This document shows positions 16,909 through 26,560 of a DNA stretch of 64,000 nt, one piece after another. The stretch covers positions 434,001 to 498,000 of the forward strand of contig NZ_FTOM01000002.1 in the NCBI RefSeq assembly GCF_900156695.1, in the 5' to 3' direction. This stretch comes from Phaeovulum vinaykumarii (GTDB taxonomy: Bacteria > Pseudomonadota > Alphaproteobacteria > Rhodobacterales > Rhodobacteraceae). The notes beneath the pieces are model-generated. The model did no database searches. It saw nothing but the letters and a program-made list of their open reading frames with translations, and was not told the origin of the DNA. Numbering within the stretch: the stretch's first letter is position 1; every line of letters begins with the position of its first letter. The position numbers and the translations under genes were made by a program.

Positions 16909-18077
16909 CGCGGCTTCTGGCGGCGCTCTTCGGGCGTCTGCCCATTGGCTGGCTGCAACTGGGTCATAACCGCATGCGCATGGCGGCGGCGGTGGTGGGG
17001 GTGGCCTTCGCCAATGTGCTGGTGATGATGCAGCTGGGCATCCTGGGCGCGATCGGGGGGACGGTCGATCGCTCCTATGCGCCGGTGCGGGCCGATATCC
17101 TGGTGTCGGCCTCGGATGCCTCGACGCTTTCGGATGGCTCGCCCGTGGCGCGGGCGCTGATGTATCGCGCGCTGGCGGTGCCGGGGGTGGCGGGGGCGGC
17201 GCCGCTCTATGTGGGCCGGGCGGATTGGACGCGCCCCGACGGCACCACCGCGGTCCTGCATGTCTATGGCCTCCTTCCCGAGGCGGCGGGCTTTGCCGGC
17301 CCCGCCGCGGCGGCGGGCCTGCCGCTTCTGACGCGGGCCGATACGGTGCTTCTGGATCGCCGCATCCGCTCGGTCCGCCCCGGCAGCCTGCCCAACTTCG
17401 ACGCCCGTGCCCCCCTCGAATTCGAGCTTCAGGGGTTGCGCCTTTCGGCCGTGGGCAGCTTCGAGGTGGGCGGCGGCATCACCGCGGACGGGGCGCTGAT
17501 CGCCTCGGACCAGACCTTCCTGCGGCTGTTCCCGCGCCGGATCGCGGGCGCGCCCTCGCATCTGCTGATCGACATCGCGCCGGGTGTCGATCCGGCGGCG
17601 GTCGCGGCGCAGGTGGCGGCGGTGCTGGGGCGGGGGCTTCAGCTGCGCCCGATGGCCGAGGCCATGGCGGCCGACCGCCATTACCAGATCACCCAGCGCC
17701 CGGTGGGTGTGGTCTTCGGTTTCGGCGTCTTCATCGGGCTTCTGGTGGGGCTGGTCATCGTCTATCAGGTGCTGTCGACCGATGTCGCCGATCATCTGCG
17801 CGAATACGCCACCTTCAAGGCGATGGGCTATCCGCCGCGCTTCTTCCTGAGCGTGATCTTCGAGGAAGCGCTGGTGCTGGCCGTGGCGGGCTTTGTCCCC
17901 GGCATGGCGCTGGCCACGCTGCTTTACCAGATCCTCGAACGCGCCTCGGGCCTGCCGGTAGTGATGACCCCCGAACGGCCCGTCCTGGTCTTTCTGGGCA
18001 CCGTCCTGGCCTGCACGATCTCGGGGGCGCTGGCCACCCGGCGGCTGGCCGCGGCGGACCCGGCGGATCTGTATTGA
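16905..18077 (+). CDS. DevC-like ABC exporter permease (FtsX/MacB fold)
   Basis: 390 residues. An N-terminal helix (about 22-45, MRMAAAVVGVAFANVLVMMQLGILGA) is followed by a periplasmic domain (about 50-260) and three C-terminal helices (about 265-290, 320-345, 355-380), the FtsX layout. The best match by pattern is the DevC family of DevBCA exporters, known in cyanobacteria for glycolipid export and found in other bacteria with unknown cargo. It starts inside the stop codon of the adaptor gene and is followed 16 bases later by the ATPase gene, so the three form one operon. Confidence 0.9.
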   Translation: MTRLLAALFGRLPIGWLQLGHNRMRMAAAVVGVAFANVLVMMQLGILGAIGGTVDRSYAPVRADILVSASDASTLSDGSPVARALMYRALAVPGVAGAAPLYVGRADWTRPDGTTAVLHVYGLLPEAAGFAGPAAAAGLPLLTRADTVLLDRRIRSVRPGSLPNFDARAPLEFELQGLRLSAVGSFEVGGGITADGALIASDQTFLRLFPRRIAGAPSHLLIDIAPGVDPAAVAAQVAAVLGRGLQLRPMAEAMAADRHYQITQRPVGVVFGFGVFIGLLVGLVIVYQVLSTDVADHLREYATFKAMGYPPRFFLSVIFEEALVLAVAGFVPGMALATLLYQILERASGLPVVMTPERPVLVFLGTVLACTISGALATRRLAAADPADLY

Positions 18078-18093
18078 GCGGGGGCGGCGGGGC

Positions 18094-18795
18094 ATGGGGG
18101 ATCCGATCGTCATCTCGGGGCTGTCGCATTGGTTCGGCGCGGGCGAGGCGCGCAAGCAGGCGCTGTTCGACATCGACCTGCGGGTGGCGCGGGGCAGCCT
18201 GACCGTGCTGATGGGGCCGTCGGGGTCGGGCAAGACCACGCTTCTGACGCTGATCGGCTGTCTGCGCGACGTGCAGGCGGGTTCGGTGCGGCTGCTGGGG
18301 ACCGAGTTGCACGGCCTGGCGCCGCCGGCGCAGGTCAGGATGCGGCGCAGGCTGGGCTTCATCTTCCAGGGTCACAACCTGCACGAGGCGCTGAGCGCGC
18401 GGCAGAACGTGCGCATGGCGCTGGGGGTGCAGGGCCGCGGCGATCCCCGCGCGCAGGACCGCGCCGCCGAACATATGCTGGGGCTGCTGGGGCTGGCCGA
18501 GCGGGTGGCGTATCTGCCGGCCAACCTGTCGGGCGGGCAGAAGCAGCGCGTGGCGATCGCGCGGGCGCTGGTGGCCAACCCCGAGGTGGTTCTGGCCGAC
18601 GAGCCGACCGCGGCGCTGGATCTTGACAGCGGTCTGAACATGGTGCGGCTGTTGCGGCGGCTGGGCCGGGCGCGCGGCACGACCAGCGTGATGGTGACGC
18701 ATGACCCGCGCATCCTGGATCTGGCGGACCGCATCCTGACGCTGGAGGATGGCCGGCTGGTCGGCGACCGGCCCGGCAAGGGCGCCGAAATCTGA
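18094..18795 (+). CDS. DevA-like ABC exporter ATP-binding protein
   Basis: 233 residues with a complete ABC ATPase set: Walker A GPSGSGKTT (41-49), Q-loop FIFQGHNL, signature LSGGQKQRVAIARAL, Walker B VVLADEPTAALD and an H-loop VMVTHDPR. It belongs to the MacB/LolD/DevA group that partners with FtsX-fold permeases. Last gene of the adaptor-permease-ATPase set. It ends 10 bases before the convergent MFS gene, with no clear terminator between. Confidence 0.93.
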   Translation: MGDPIVISGLSHWFGAGEARKQALFDIDLRVARGSLTVLMGPSGSGKTTLLTLIGCLRDVQAGSVRLLGTELHGLAPPAQVRMRRRLGFIFQGHNLHEALSARQNVRMALGVQGRGDPRAQDRAAEHMLGLLGLAERVAYLPANLSGGQKQRVAIARALVANPEVVLADEPTAALDLDSGLNMVRLLRRLGRARGTTSVMVTHDPRILDLADRILTLEDGRLVGDRPGKGAEI

Positions 18796-18805
18796 GCGGT
18801 CGCGC

Positions 18806-20023
18806 TCAGGCCGGCGCCAGCCCCGCGCGTCCGGCGCGCCGGTCCATCAGCCACAGCGCCGAGGCCCCGGCCACCGCCAGTCCCGCCCCGAGGCCCGCGG
18901 CCAGCCCATAGCCCGCCGCCCATGTCCCGACCGAGAAGGACAGCGCCGCACTGGCATCGCCCGCCAGCTTCTGAAGCGCCATCAGCGCGCCCCCGGCGCC
19001 GGGGCGGTCGCCCAGCAGGTCTTGCAGATAGGCAATGGGCAGCGTCAGGATCAGCGCGCCCCCGGCCGCGCCGGGCAGCGTCAGAGCCCACAGCCAGCCG
19101 GTCGGCGCCAGCCACGGGATCGCCGCCAGATGCGCGCCATAGACACAGGCGCCGAGCCAGATCAGCCCCCCGCGCGAGGCCCGGCCCATGATCCGCGGCA
19201 GCGCCAGCATCAAGGGCACCTCAAGCCCCGCGACAATGCCCACGTAAAGCGCCACATCCGCCGCCGAACGTCCCGCGATCTGGGTCAGCGACAGCCCGAC
19301 CAGCGCGATATAGAGCATCACCGCCCCGTTGACCGCGCCCAGCGCCAGCACCCGCGCCGCGATCCGCGGATGCAGCATCTCGGCCAGCGCCGCGCCCAGC
19401 CGCAGCCCCGAGGGCCGGTCGACCCAGGGCGTGGCGCCATCGCGCGGCCAGTGGCGCTCGACCAGCGCCACCATGCACAGCCCGACCGCCAGCGCCGCGG
19501 GCTGCACCACGCCCAGGCCCGCGCCGCTGCCGAAGGCCACCGACCAGACCGGCACGACCGCCACGAACCCCAGCGCGAAGCCCGCCCGCACCACCGCCAT
19601 GATGCCATCGCGCGCCTGGGGCGGGTGGCAGGCGGCCGCCAGCCGGGCCAGCGCGAAGACCTGTCCGAAAAGCGAGGTCGAGGCCGGCAGCAGCACCGCA
19701 TGCGCCAGCACGAAGGACAGCGGGCTGCGCAGGGCCGACACCAGCGCCAGCCCGCAGACCATCAGCCCCAGCGTGAACAGCGCCACGGGTCGGCGCCGCG
19801 CGCTTTGATCGGCGCGGATCCCCAGACCGATCGCGCCCACCGCCGACACCCCCGAGGCCACCGCCAGAACGGCGCCGAAATCGGCGTCGTCGAGGCCGAA
19901 GACCTCGACCGCCAGGGTCGAGACATAGGGCGCCAGCGTGCCCAGAAGCGCGCCGTAAAGCGTGATGAGCAGCGCCGCGAGCCGCAGCGCGGGGTCGTGC
20001 CGGACGAGTCGGATCGGGGTCAT
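18806..20023 (-). CDS. MFS transporter, 405 aa
   Basis: 405 residues with about twelve hydrophobic segments and the MFS loop 2-3 motif GLGIRADQSARRRP. It is a single-component inner-membrane transporter; the substrate is not evident. The start at 20023 is chosen because AAGGAG lies six bases upstream and MTPIRLVRHDPALR leads straight into the first helix; the frame is open 24 codons further without a better ribosome site. Divergent from msrP. Confidence 0.88.
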   Translation of the reverse strand: MTPIRLVRHDPALRLAALLITLYGALLGTLAPYVSTLAVEVFGLDDADFGAVLAVASGVSAVGAIGLGIRADQSARRRPVALFTLGLMVCGLALVSALRSPLSFVLAHAVLLPASTSLFGQVFALARLAAACHPPQARDGIMAVVRAGFALGFVAVVPVWSVAFGSGAGLGVVQPAALAVGLCMVALVERHWPRDGATPWVDRPSGLRLGAALAEMLHPRIAARVLALGAVNGAVMLYIALVGLSLTQIAGRSAADVALYVGIVAGLEVPLMLALPRIMGRASRGGLIWLGACVYGAHLAAIPWLAPTGWLWALTLPGAAGGALILTLPIAYLQDLLGDRPGAGGALMALQKLAGDASAALSFSVGTWAAGYGLAAGLGAGLAVAGASALWLMDRRAGRAGLAPA

Positions 20024-20167
20024 GGGGCGCTCCTTGCGCGCATCTTCTGCGGTGGCACGCCGGCCGGCGCAAGGGGGGCGCGGTCGCCGCTTCAACCGAT
20101 CGTGACGCGGCGGTGATGCGCGGATCGCCGGTTCGTCCTATATTCGTTCCAGAACGGGAGGGAACCG

Positions 20168-21079
20168 ATGCCGCGACGCAGTCCGACATCCGGGCGCAAG
20201 CCCTGGGAGAAATGGTCCGAGGTCACGCCGCATTCGGTGTGGCTTGATCGCCGGGCGCTGATGGCCGGGGGCGCGGCGATGATGCTGGCGCCCGCCGCCC
20301 GGGCCGCGCCGCGCGATCTGGTGCCCAATTCCCGCAAGGACATCACCACCTACAACAACTTCTACGAATTCGGCTTCGACAAGGGCGATCCGGCCCGTTA
20401 CGCCGGCCGGCTGACGACCGATCCCTGGTCGGTGCGCATCGACGGGCTGGTCGAACGCCCCGGCAGCTGGCCGCTTGACGATGTGCTGAAGGGGATGCCC
20501 TTGGACGAGCACATAACCCGGCTGCGCTGTGTCGAGGCCTGGTCGATGGTGATCCCCTGGATCGGCTTTCCGCTGGCCGAACTGCTGCGGCGGGCGGGGC
20601 CGCGGCCGGGCGCGAAATACGTGGCCTTCGAGACCCTCCTGCGTCCCGAGGAAATGCCCGGCCAGCGCCGGCGCAGCATCGACTGGCCCTACCGCGAGGG
20701 GCTGCGCCTCGACGAGGCGATGCATCCGCTGACGCTTCTGGCCACGGGGCTTTACGGCGCGGCGCTGCCCAACCAGAACGGCGCGCCGCTGCGGCTGGTG
20801 GTGCCGTGGAAATACGGGTTCAAGTCGATCAAGTCGATCGTGCGGATCACCCTGACCGACACGCAACCGGTCACCACCTGGCCTGCGCTCCAGCCCACGG
20901 AATACGGCTTTTATGCCAATGTGAACCCGCGCGTGGATCACCCGCGCTGGTCGCAGGCGACCGAACGCGTGATCGGTGCCGGGCTCTTTGCGCCGCGGGT
21001 GCCGACCGAGATGTTCAACGGCTATGCCGAGGAGGTGGCGTCTCTTTACGCGGGCATGGACCTGCGGACCTTCTATTGA
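20168..21079 (+). CDS. msrP: Periplasmic protein-methionine-sulfoxide reductase, molybdopterin subunit
   Basis: 303 residues (formerly YedY). A twin-arginine signal (RR at 28-29 in [13 protein letters not shown], cleavage near residue 46) sends the folded Mo protein to the periplasm. CVEAWSM carries Cys121, the molybdenum ligand, and [14 protein letters not shown]-type blocks match the family. MsrP repairs oxidised methionines in envelope proteins using electrons from MsrQ. GGAGGG precedes the ATG. The stop TGA overlaps the msrQ start as TGATG, so the pair is translationally coupled. Confidence 0.96.
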   Translation: MPRRSPTSGRKPWEKWSEVTPHSVWLDRRALMAGGAAMMLAPAARAAPRDLVPNSRKDITTYNNFYEFGFDKGDPARYAGRLTTDPWSVRIDGLVERPGSWPLDDVLKGMPLDEHITRLRCVEAWSMVIPWIGFPLAELLRRAGPRPGAKYVAFETLLRPEEMPGQRRRSIDWPYREGLRLDEAMHPLTLLATGLYGAALPNQNGAPLRLVVPWKYGFKSIKSIVRITLTDTQPVTTWPALQPTEYGFYANVNPRVDHPRWSQATERVIGAGLFAPRVPTEMFNGYAEEVASLYAGMDLRTFY

Positions 21080-21663
21080 TGCGCCGGCTGCCGGTGGCCG
21101 TGGTCTATCTGGCGGCGCTGGTGCCGCTGGGCTGGATCGTGTGGCTGGTGCTCTCGGGCGGGATCGGGGTCGATCCGGTCAAGGAGATCGAGCACCGCCT
21201 GGGCAAGATCGCGCTGTGGTTCCTGGCCCTGGGGCTGGCGGTCACGCCGCTGCGGCGGCTGACGGGGGTGAACCTTCTGCGCTATCGCCGGGCGCTGGGG
21301 CTGTCGGCGGCCTTCTATGTGGGGCTGCATATCCTGGCATGGGGCTGGCTCGACATGCGCTGGCTCTGGGCGCAGATGGCGGGCGATCTGCTCAAGCGCC
21401 CCTATCTGGTGGCGGGCATGGCCTCGGCGCTGATGATCGCGGTGTTGGCGGCCACCTCGAACGGGGTGTCGGTGCGCGCGCTGGGGGCGCGCTGGCGGGT
21501 GCTGCATCGGCTGACCTATCCGGCCGCGGCGCTGGCGGTGGGCCATTACCTGTGGCAGATGAAGGTCATCACCCCCGAAGGCTGGGCCTGGGCGGGGGTG
21601 ATGACGGGCCTTCTGGCCCTGCGGCTTCTGCCGCGTGGGTGGGGGGTGACCCGGCGCGCCTAA
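21079..21663 (+). CDS. msrQ: Heme b membrane subunit MsrQ of the methionine sulfoxide reductase
   Basis: 194 residues with about six transmembrane segments, ferric-reductase-like fold (formerly YedZ). Histidines suited to heme ligation occur in FYVGLHILAW, WRVLHRLTYP and LAVGHYLWQM. MsrQ passes electrons from the quinone pool or a flavin reductase to MsrP. Starts at the TGATG junction with msrP. It converges with the AAA ATPase gene with a 4-base overlap at 21660-21663. Confidence 0.95.
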   Translation: MRRLPVAVVYLAALVPLGWIVWLVLSGGIGVDPVKEIEHRLGKIALWFLALGLAVTPLRRLTGVNLLRYRRALGLSAAFYVGLHILAWGWLDMRWLWAQMAGDLLKRPYLVAGMASALMIAVLAATSNGVSVRALGARWRVLHRLTYPAAALAVGHYLWQMKVITPEGWAWAGVMTGLLALRLLPRGWGVTRRA

Positions 21664-22970
21664 TGCGCGATATCCGCGTCGCTGACGAACATGTTTTCCC
21701 AGGCGCGGTCGATCAGTTCGGGGCTCATCTGCGGGGCGATCCCCTCGAAGGCGCAGATCGCCAGCATCTGGTCGATCAGGAACACCGGCTGGTAATTGGC
21801 ATAGACGTTGCCGATGGTGGGATATTTCACCTTCATCAGATGGCGCAGCGCGGCTTCGTCGAGCGGCATGCCCTTCTTGCGCGCGACCATGGCAAAGATC
21901 TTCAGGAAATCCTGCTGGCCGGGGCCGTCGATCTTGATCTTGAAGAAGATCCGGCGCAGCGCGGCCTTGTCGAAGATCTCGTTGGGGTGGAAGTTGGTGG
22001 AAAAGATCACCAGCGTGTCGAAGGGCACCTCGAACTTCTCGCCCGACTGGAGCGCCAGGATATCGCGGCTTTCCTCGAGCGGGACGATCCAGCGGTTGAC
22101 CAGCTTCTGCGGCGGCTCGGCCTGGCGGCCAAGGTCGTCCACGATGAAGACCCCGCCCGAGGATTTCATCTGCAAGGGCGCGGTATAGGTGCGCGCGACC
22201 GGGTTGTAGGTCAGGTCCAGCATCTCGAGAGAAAGCTCGCCGCCGGTGATGACGGTCGGCCGCTCGCAATGGACATAGCGGTTGTCAAAGCGGGTGCCGC
22301 TGCGGCGCAGGGAATTGGGGTCCTCGATCAATTCCTCGGCCGCGTCATGCACGATCGGATCATAGACGGTGATGACCTGACCGGCATATTCGACCGCGCG
22401 GGGCACATAGATCCGGTCGCCCAGCGCATCGCGGATGCCGTTCGAGATCGACGATTTCCCGTTGCCGGGCGGGCCATACATCAGGATAGACCGCCCCGAG
22501 CCCACCGCCGGGCCGAGCTGGTCGATCAGGCTGTCGGGCAGGATCAGATGGCCCATGGCCGCGGTCAGTTGCGCGCGGGTCATCTGGATGTTGCGGATCG
22601 ACTGGCGCTGCATCTGCGCGCGATAGGCCTCGAGCGGGACCGGGCAGGCGCCGTAATATTCCGACTGCGCCAGCGCATCAAGCGCGCGCGCCTTGCCGGC
22701 ATCGGACAGCTGATAGCCCATCTCGCCGCCGGAATTGGCGTGCAGCGTCCCCGTCGCCTCGAGCAGCTTCTGCCCGCGGGCGATGTCGATCAGTTCCTGC
22801 GTGATGGTCAGCGGCAGCGCCAGCGCCCGCGCCAGCCCCGAGGCCGTGCCGAGATTGGTGCGGAACATGGTCTTGAGCAGCAGGTCGCGCAGCATCACCG
22901 GCGCGATTCCGGTTTCGGCAATGTCTTTGGGGGGCGCGGGGGCCAGGACATTTCCTGCGATCATGTTCAT
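21660..22970 (-). CDS. AAA-type ATPase of unknown role next to the Tad locus
   Basis: 436 residues from the ATG at 22970. Walker A GPPGNGKSS (166-174), Walker B GGVFIVDDLG (271-280), a sensor-like FSTNFHPNE and a downstream arginine pair RRIFFKIK. The N-terminal 140 residues look helical (MLRDLLLKTMFRTNLGTASGLARAL) and may be a winged-helix or adaptor part. It is not a secretion ATPase and lacks MoxR hallmarks beyond the P-loop. It lies beyond the prepilin peptidase gene, on the same strand as the Tad genes but separated by the plus-strand gene 23112-25043. A part in pilus assembly is a guess from position. Confidence 0.8.
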   Translation of the reverse strand: MNMIAGNVLAPAPPKDIAETGIAPVMLRDLLLKTMFRTNLGTASGLARALALPLTITQELIDIARGQKLLEATGTLHANSGGEMGYQLSDAGKARALDALAQSEYYGACPVPLEAYRAQMQRQSIRNIQMTRAQLTAAMGHLILPDSLIDQLGPAVGSGRSILMYGPPGNGKSSISNGIRDALGDRIYVPRAVEYAGQVITVYDPIVHDAAEELIEDPNSLRRSGTRFDNRYVHCERPTVITGGELSLEMLDLTYNPVARTYTAPLQMKSSGGVFIVDDLGRQAEPPQKLVNRWIVPLEESRDILALQSGEKFEVPFDTLVIFSTNFHPNEIFDKAALRRIFFKIKIDGPGQQDFLKIFAMVARKKGMPLDEAALRHLMKVKYPTIGNVYANYQPVFLIDQMLAICAFEGIAPQMSPELIDRAWENMFVSDADIAH

Positions 22971-23111
22971 GGGGTGCTCTCTCTTGCCTGTCAGCTGCCT
23001 TCTGTCTTCTGTCCGGTTGCGCTTCCGCCCGGTTGAGCGGCGCGACAATTCACAACCCCTTTCTGGCCGGTTAATGTGGCAGAAAAAGGGAGCAACCGAG
23101 GAGAGAGGCAG

Positions 23112-25043
23112 ATGGGCGGACACGAGCGGGCAAGCCCCGTGGCGGTGCTGGCGCTGGGGCTCGGGATCATCGTGCTTCTGGGCGGGATGGGCCTTGCCGC
23201 GGGCGGGCTGAACCTGGCCAAGCACGAGGGCGACACGCTGCATCTCGCCGACATGGTGCTGCGGATGGCCGAATTCGGCCAATGGCCGCATCTGGATTTC
23301 ATGACCCCCATCGGGGTGCTGGCGGTGGCGCCCATCGCCGGACTGGTGGCGCTGGGGCTGGGGATCGGGCACGCGGTGATCGTGGCGCAGATCCTGCTGG
23401 CGCTGCTGTTGCTGGCGGCGATGCTGCGCACGGCGGAATCGCGGCTCGAGGGGATCTGGCCCTGGGTGGTGACCGGCTACACCATGATCTTGTGCCTGGC
23501 GCTGGTGCATGGGCTGTCCGAGCCCGCGGTGTCGGTGTCGATGCATTACAACCGCTGGGCCTGGGCCGTTGCCTATGTCGTGGTGCCGCTGGCGATCCTG
23601 CCGCCGCTGGGGGGGGCGCGCCCTTGGGTCGATGGCGTGCTGATCGGGCTGGGCATGTCGGTGCTTGCGCTTCTGAAGGTGACCTTCTTCGTCGGGCTGG
23701 CGCCGGCGGTGATCGTGGCGCTTCTGGCCCGCGGCGAGGGGCGGATGATCCTGGCCGCGCTGGTCACCGGGCTGGTGCCGGTGGCGATCCTGACGCTTCT
23801 GGCGGGCGTGGGCTTCTGGCCGGCCTATATCGGCGATCTTCTCGAGGTGACGCATTCGGCCATCCGCACCGATCCCGGCCCCGATTTCGTGACCGTGGTG
23901 GCGGGGCCGGCGGGGCTGATGGCCTCGCTTCTGGCGCTGGCGACGGTGATCTTGCTGCGCAGCAACGGCCGCATGGTCGAAGGGCTGGCGGTGCTGGTGC
24001 TGACGCCGGGGCTCTACTACATCACCTGGCAGAACTTCGGCAACGACCCCCAATGGCTGGTGCTGATGGCGGCCATCGCGGGGATGTCGGCGCCCGAAGG
24101 CGGCGGGCGCAACACGGTCGGCATGGGGCTGCGCGGCAGTCTCGGGGTGCTGGCGGTGATGGCCCTGACGCTGAGCGCGCCTTCGGCGCTCAACATGGCC
24201 TGGAGCCCGATGCGGCATCTCTCGGCGGATCTCAAGACGCTGACGCCGATGCTGCCGGGCCGGCCCCGGCATGACGATCTGCGCATTCAGGAATGGCGGC
24301 TCTATCAGGTCGACGCGCAGGTGCCGCTGGATACGCCCGGCACGCCCTTCGCCAGCTATGCCCCCCGCGCCGAGCGGCCCGAACCGCCCGTCCTGAACGG
24401 CGAGACGCTGCCCACCTGCACGCTGCTGACGGGCTACAGCGCCGTCTACGAGACGATGGACCGCGAGATCGTGGCGCTGACCCGGCCCGGTGCGCGGGTT
24501 CTGCTGGCGGATCTGCTGACGGGGCTGTGGATGTTCGGCGACGTGGCCCCGGTGCCGCGCGCGGCGATCTGGTATTATGGCGGCACGCCGGGGTTGGCGC
24601 AGGCCGATTACGTGGCGGTGCCGCTTTGCCCCATGACCGAGCTGGCGCGGTCCGAGTTCCTCAAGGCCGCCGCGGCCGAGGGCTGGCGCCTGGTCGAGGT
24701 GGCGCGGACCCAGACGATGATCCTGCTGCGCCCCGAGAAACCCGGTCGCGCCGGTTCCGGCATGGCTGCGGGCGGGGCGGGCGTTGCGGTTGCCCCGCCC
24801 GATCCGGGCCCCCCCGCCGCCGCATTGCCTGGGGCCGCCCCGGGTTCGTCCGGTGGCATGGCCCCGTCCGGTGTGGACGCGCCTGACGCGGGAATGTCTG
24901 ACGCGGGAATGCCCGAGACGGGGACTTCCGGGCCGGTGCCGGATCTGCCTGCGACCCCGGCCGCCCCCGTGCCCGCATTGCCGGGGCTTGTCGCGCCCGA
25001 ATTCCCGTCGCGCGATCTGGCGCCGCCGCCGGGGGCGCAATAG
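23112..25043 (+). CDS. Multi-spanning membrane protein, unknown function
   Basis: 643 residues. About ten hydrophobic helices fill residues 8-380, with short loops reminiscent of GT-C glycosyltransferases (for example HYNRWAWAVAYVVVPLAILPPL), but I see no definite catalytic DxD or DE motif. A periplasmic or cytoplasmic domain (about 385-555) follows, then a low-complexity Pro/Ala/Gly tail of about 85 residues with small repeats (DAGMSDAGMPETG). The ATG at 23112 has GGAGAGAGG upstream. Divergent from the AAA ATPase gene and convergent with the prepilin peptidase gene. Confidence 0.75.
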   Translation: MGGHERASPVAVLALGLGIIVLLGGMGLAAGGLNLAKHEGDTLHLADMVLRMAEFGQWPHLDFMTPIGVLAVAPIAGLVALGLGIGHAVIVAQILLALLLLAAMLRTAESRLEGIWPWVVTGYTMILCLALVHGLSEPAVSVSMHYNRWAWAVAYVVVPLAILPPLGGARPWVDGVLIGLGMSVLALLKVTFFVGLAPAVIVALLARGEGRMILAALVTGLVPVAILTLLAGVGFWPAYIGDLLEVTHSAIRTDPGPDFVTVVAGPAGLMASLLALATVILLRSNGRMVEGLAVLVLTPGLYYITWQNFGNDPQWLVLMAAIAGMSAPEGGGRNTVGMGLRGSLGVLAVMALTLSAPSALNMAWSPMRHLSADLKTLTPMLPGRPRHDDLRIQEWRLYQVDAQVPLDTPGTPFASYAPRAERPEPPVLNGETLPTCTLLTGYSAVYETMDREIVALTRPGARVLLADLLTGLWMFGDVAPVPRAAIWYYGGTPGLAQADYVAVPLCPMTELARSEFLKAAAAEGWRLVEVARTQTMILLRPEKPGRAGSGMAAGGAGVAVAPPDPGPPAAALPGAAPGSSGGMAPSGVDAPDAGMSDAGMPETGTSGPVPDLPATPAAPVPALPGLVAPEFPSRDLAPPPGAQ

Positions 25044-25074
25044 GGCGAAACGCAGGGGGGTGGGAAAGGGGCGC

Positions 25075-25599
25075 TCAGCCCAAGGTGGCCAGCAGGAGAA
25101 GATAGCTCATCAGCGTGGCCACCAGCGCGATGCCCAGCGGGAAATCCTTGCGCCGCCAGCTTTCCCAGTCAGGCGCAAGGCCGCGCAAGGGGGGCACCGC
25201 GCGCACCAGCCGATGCGTGAGAAAGCTGGTCAGCAGGCAAAGCGCCAGTAGCACCAGCGCCAGCCCCGCATGCGACAGCGCAAAGAACGGCGCCATCGCC
25301 GCGGCGAACTTGGCGTCGCCCGCGCCGAAATGCGCGATCATGTTCAGAACGAAGCCCACCGCCAGCACCACCGCCAGGTGCAGCCAGCGCCAGGCCCAGA
25401 CATCGAGCGGCAGAACGAAGGGCCCGACCACGGCATAGACCGCGATCAGCGCCAGCACCGCCTGATTGGGGATCTTCATGTGGCGCAGGTCCGACAGTGC
25501 CACCCACAGGCAGATCGGCGCCGCCACGATGGCCAGAACGCCCGCGGCCTGCGCCGGGTCCAGCCCCAGAAGGCCCGTGTGCATCGGATCACCCGTCAT
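25075..25599 (-). CDS. cpaA: Prepilin peptidase, A24 family (TadV/CpaA)
   Basis: 174 residues, small as usual for Tad-type enzymes, with about six helices. The two catalytic aspartates are in SDLRHMKIPN (Asp37) and GAGDAKF (Asp95, the GxGD motif). It cleaves the leader of Flp-type prepilins at the inner membrane. It lies at the downstream end of the Tad gene series, 42 bases after the TPR lipoprotein gene. The ATG at 25599 could be replaced by the one five codons later. Confidence 0.93.
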   Translation of the reverse strand: MTGDPMHTGLLGLDPAQAAGVLAIVAAPICLWVALSDLRHMKIPNQAVLALIAVYAVVGPFVLPLDVWAWRWLHLAVVLAVGFVLNMIAHFGAGDAKFAAAMAPFFALSHAGLALVLLALCLLTSFLTHRLVRAVPPLRGLAPDWESWRRKDFPLGIALVATLMSYLLLLATLG

Positions 25600-25641
25600 G
25601 ATCGCCCCCCTTTCGGTGCCGGGTCGCGCAGGCGCGCGGGC

Positions 25642-26490
25642 TCAGCCCCTGGCCTCGAGCGCCTCGAGCGCGCGGGCGGCTTCCTCGAAATGCTGCGGAT
25701 GGGTCTCGAGCGCGTCCTCGAGCAGCCCCTTGCCGATGGTGATATCGCCGCGCTTGATCGCGGTCAGCCCGGCCGTATAGAGCAGCTGCGCGCGCTCGGC
25801 CTGGGTGGTTTCGACCACCGGCAGCGCATAATGGCCCTGGGCCGCGCGCGCCAGCACCAGGTTGTTCTTGGCGGTGAAGAGGCCCGGCTCCTGCACCAGC
25901 GCTTCGGCAAACAGCTTCTCGGCGCCCTTGTAATCGCCCCGGCTCAGCTTGGAATAGCCCCAGTTGTTCAGCACGCCGGCCGGTTTCGTGGTCAGCCCGG
26001 CGGCAATGTCATAGAAGCTGTCGGCGCGCTTCCAGTCCTTTTCGCTGTCGGCGACCATCGCTTCGAGACGGTAGCGCTGATAGGTCTCGTGCGTGGGCGG
26101 GATCGTGTCCAGAACCGCCTTGGCTTCCTTCCAGTCGTTGGTGCGGATCAGCGCCTCGGCCAGATCGACGCGGTCGTCGGGCGTGGTGTCGGGCATGTTC
26201 AGCACCTCGCGCCAGACGGCGACGGCCTGCGTGGGCTTGCCCGCCCGCACCAGCGACCGCCCCAGCCCGCGCTTGAGGTCGATGCGGTCGGGTTTCTCGG
26301 TGCTGGCCCGGCTGAAATAGGCCACGGCCTCGTCGGGGTCGGCGACGGTCAGCATCACCTCCGACAGGTTGGTGGCGTCGATCACGTTCACGCTTTCGAG
26401 CGACCGGCTGACCTGCGCATCCGAGCCCATGCAGCCCGAAAGCGCCAGCGTGCCCGCCAGCGCGAGAAAGTAGCAAAGCCTGTGGCGCAT
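25642..26490 (-). CDS. TPR-repeat lipoprotein of the Tad locus
   Basis: 282 residues. The lipoprotein signal ends LALSGC (Cys20). The mature part is a chain of TPR helices (for example NNWGYSKLSRGDYKGAEKLF and AEALIRTNDWKEAKAVLD). Outer-membrane TPR lipoproteins of Tad systems (TadD-like) aid secretin assembly and pilus stability. It follows the tadD gene by 70 bases. Two TPR lipoproteins in tandem are typical of Rhodobacteraceae Tad loci as far as I recall. Confidence 0.88.
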   Translation of the reverse strand: MRHRLCYFLALAGTLALSGCMGSDAQVSRSLESVNVIDATNLSEVMLTVADPDEAVAYFSRASTEKPDRIDLKRGLGRSLVRAGKPTQAVAVWREVLNMPDTTPDDRVDLAEALIRTNDWKEAKAVLDTIPPTHETYQRYRLEAMVADSEKDWKRADSFYDIAAGLTTKPAGVLNNWGYSKLSRGDYKGAEKLFAEALVQEPGLFTAKNNLVLARAAQGHYALPVVETTQAERAQLLYTAGLTAIKRGDITIGKGLLEDALETHPQHFEEAARALEALEARG

Positions 26491-26560
26491 CGGCTGCGTC
26501 CCTTGTCGTTGACCTGCTCGAACGGGGCGTTTCCCCGGTGGCGGAACCTTGGCCGGCCGG

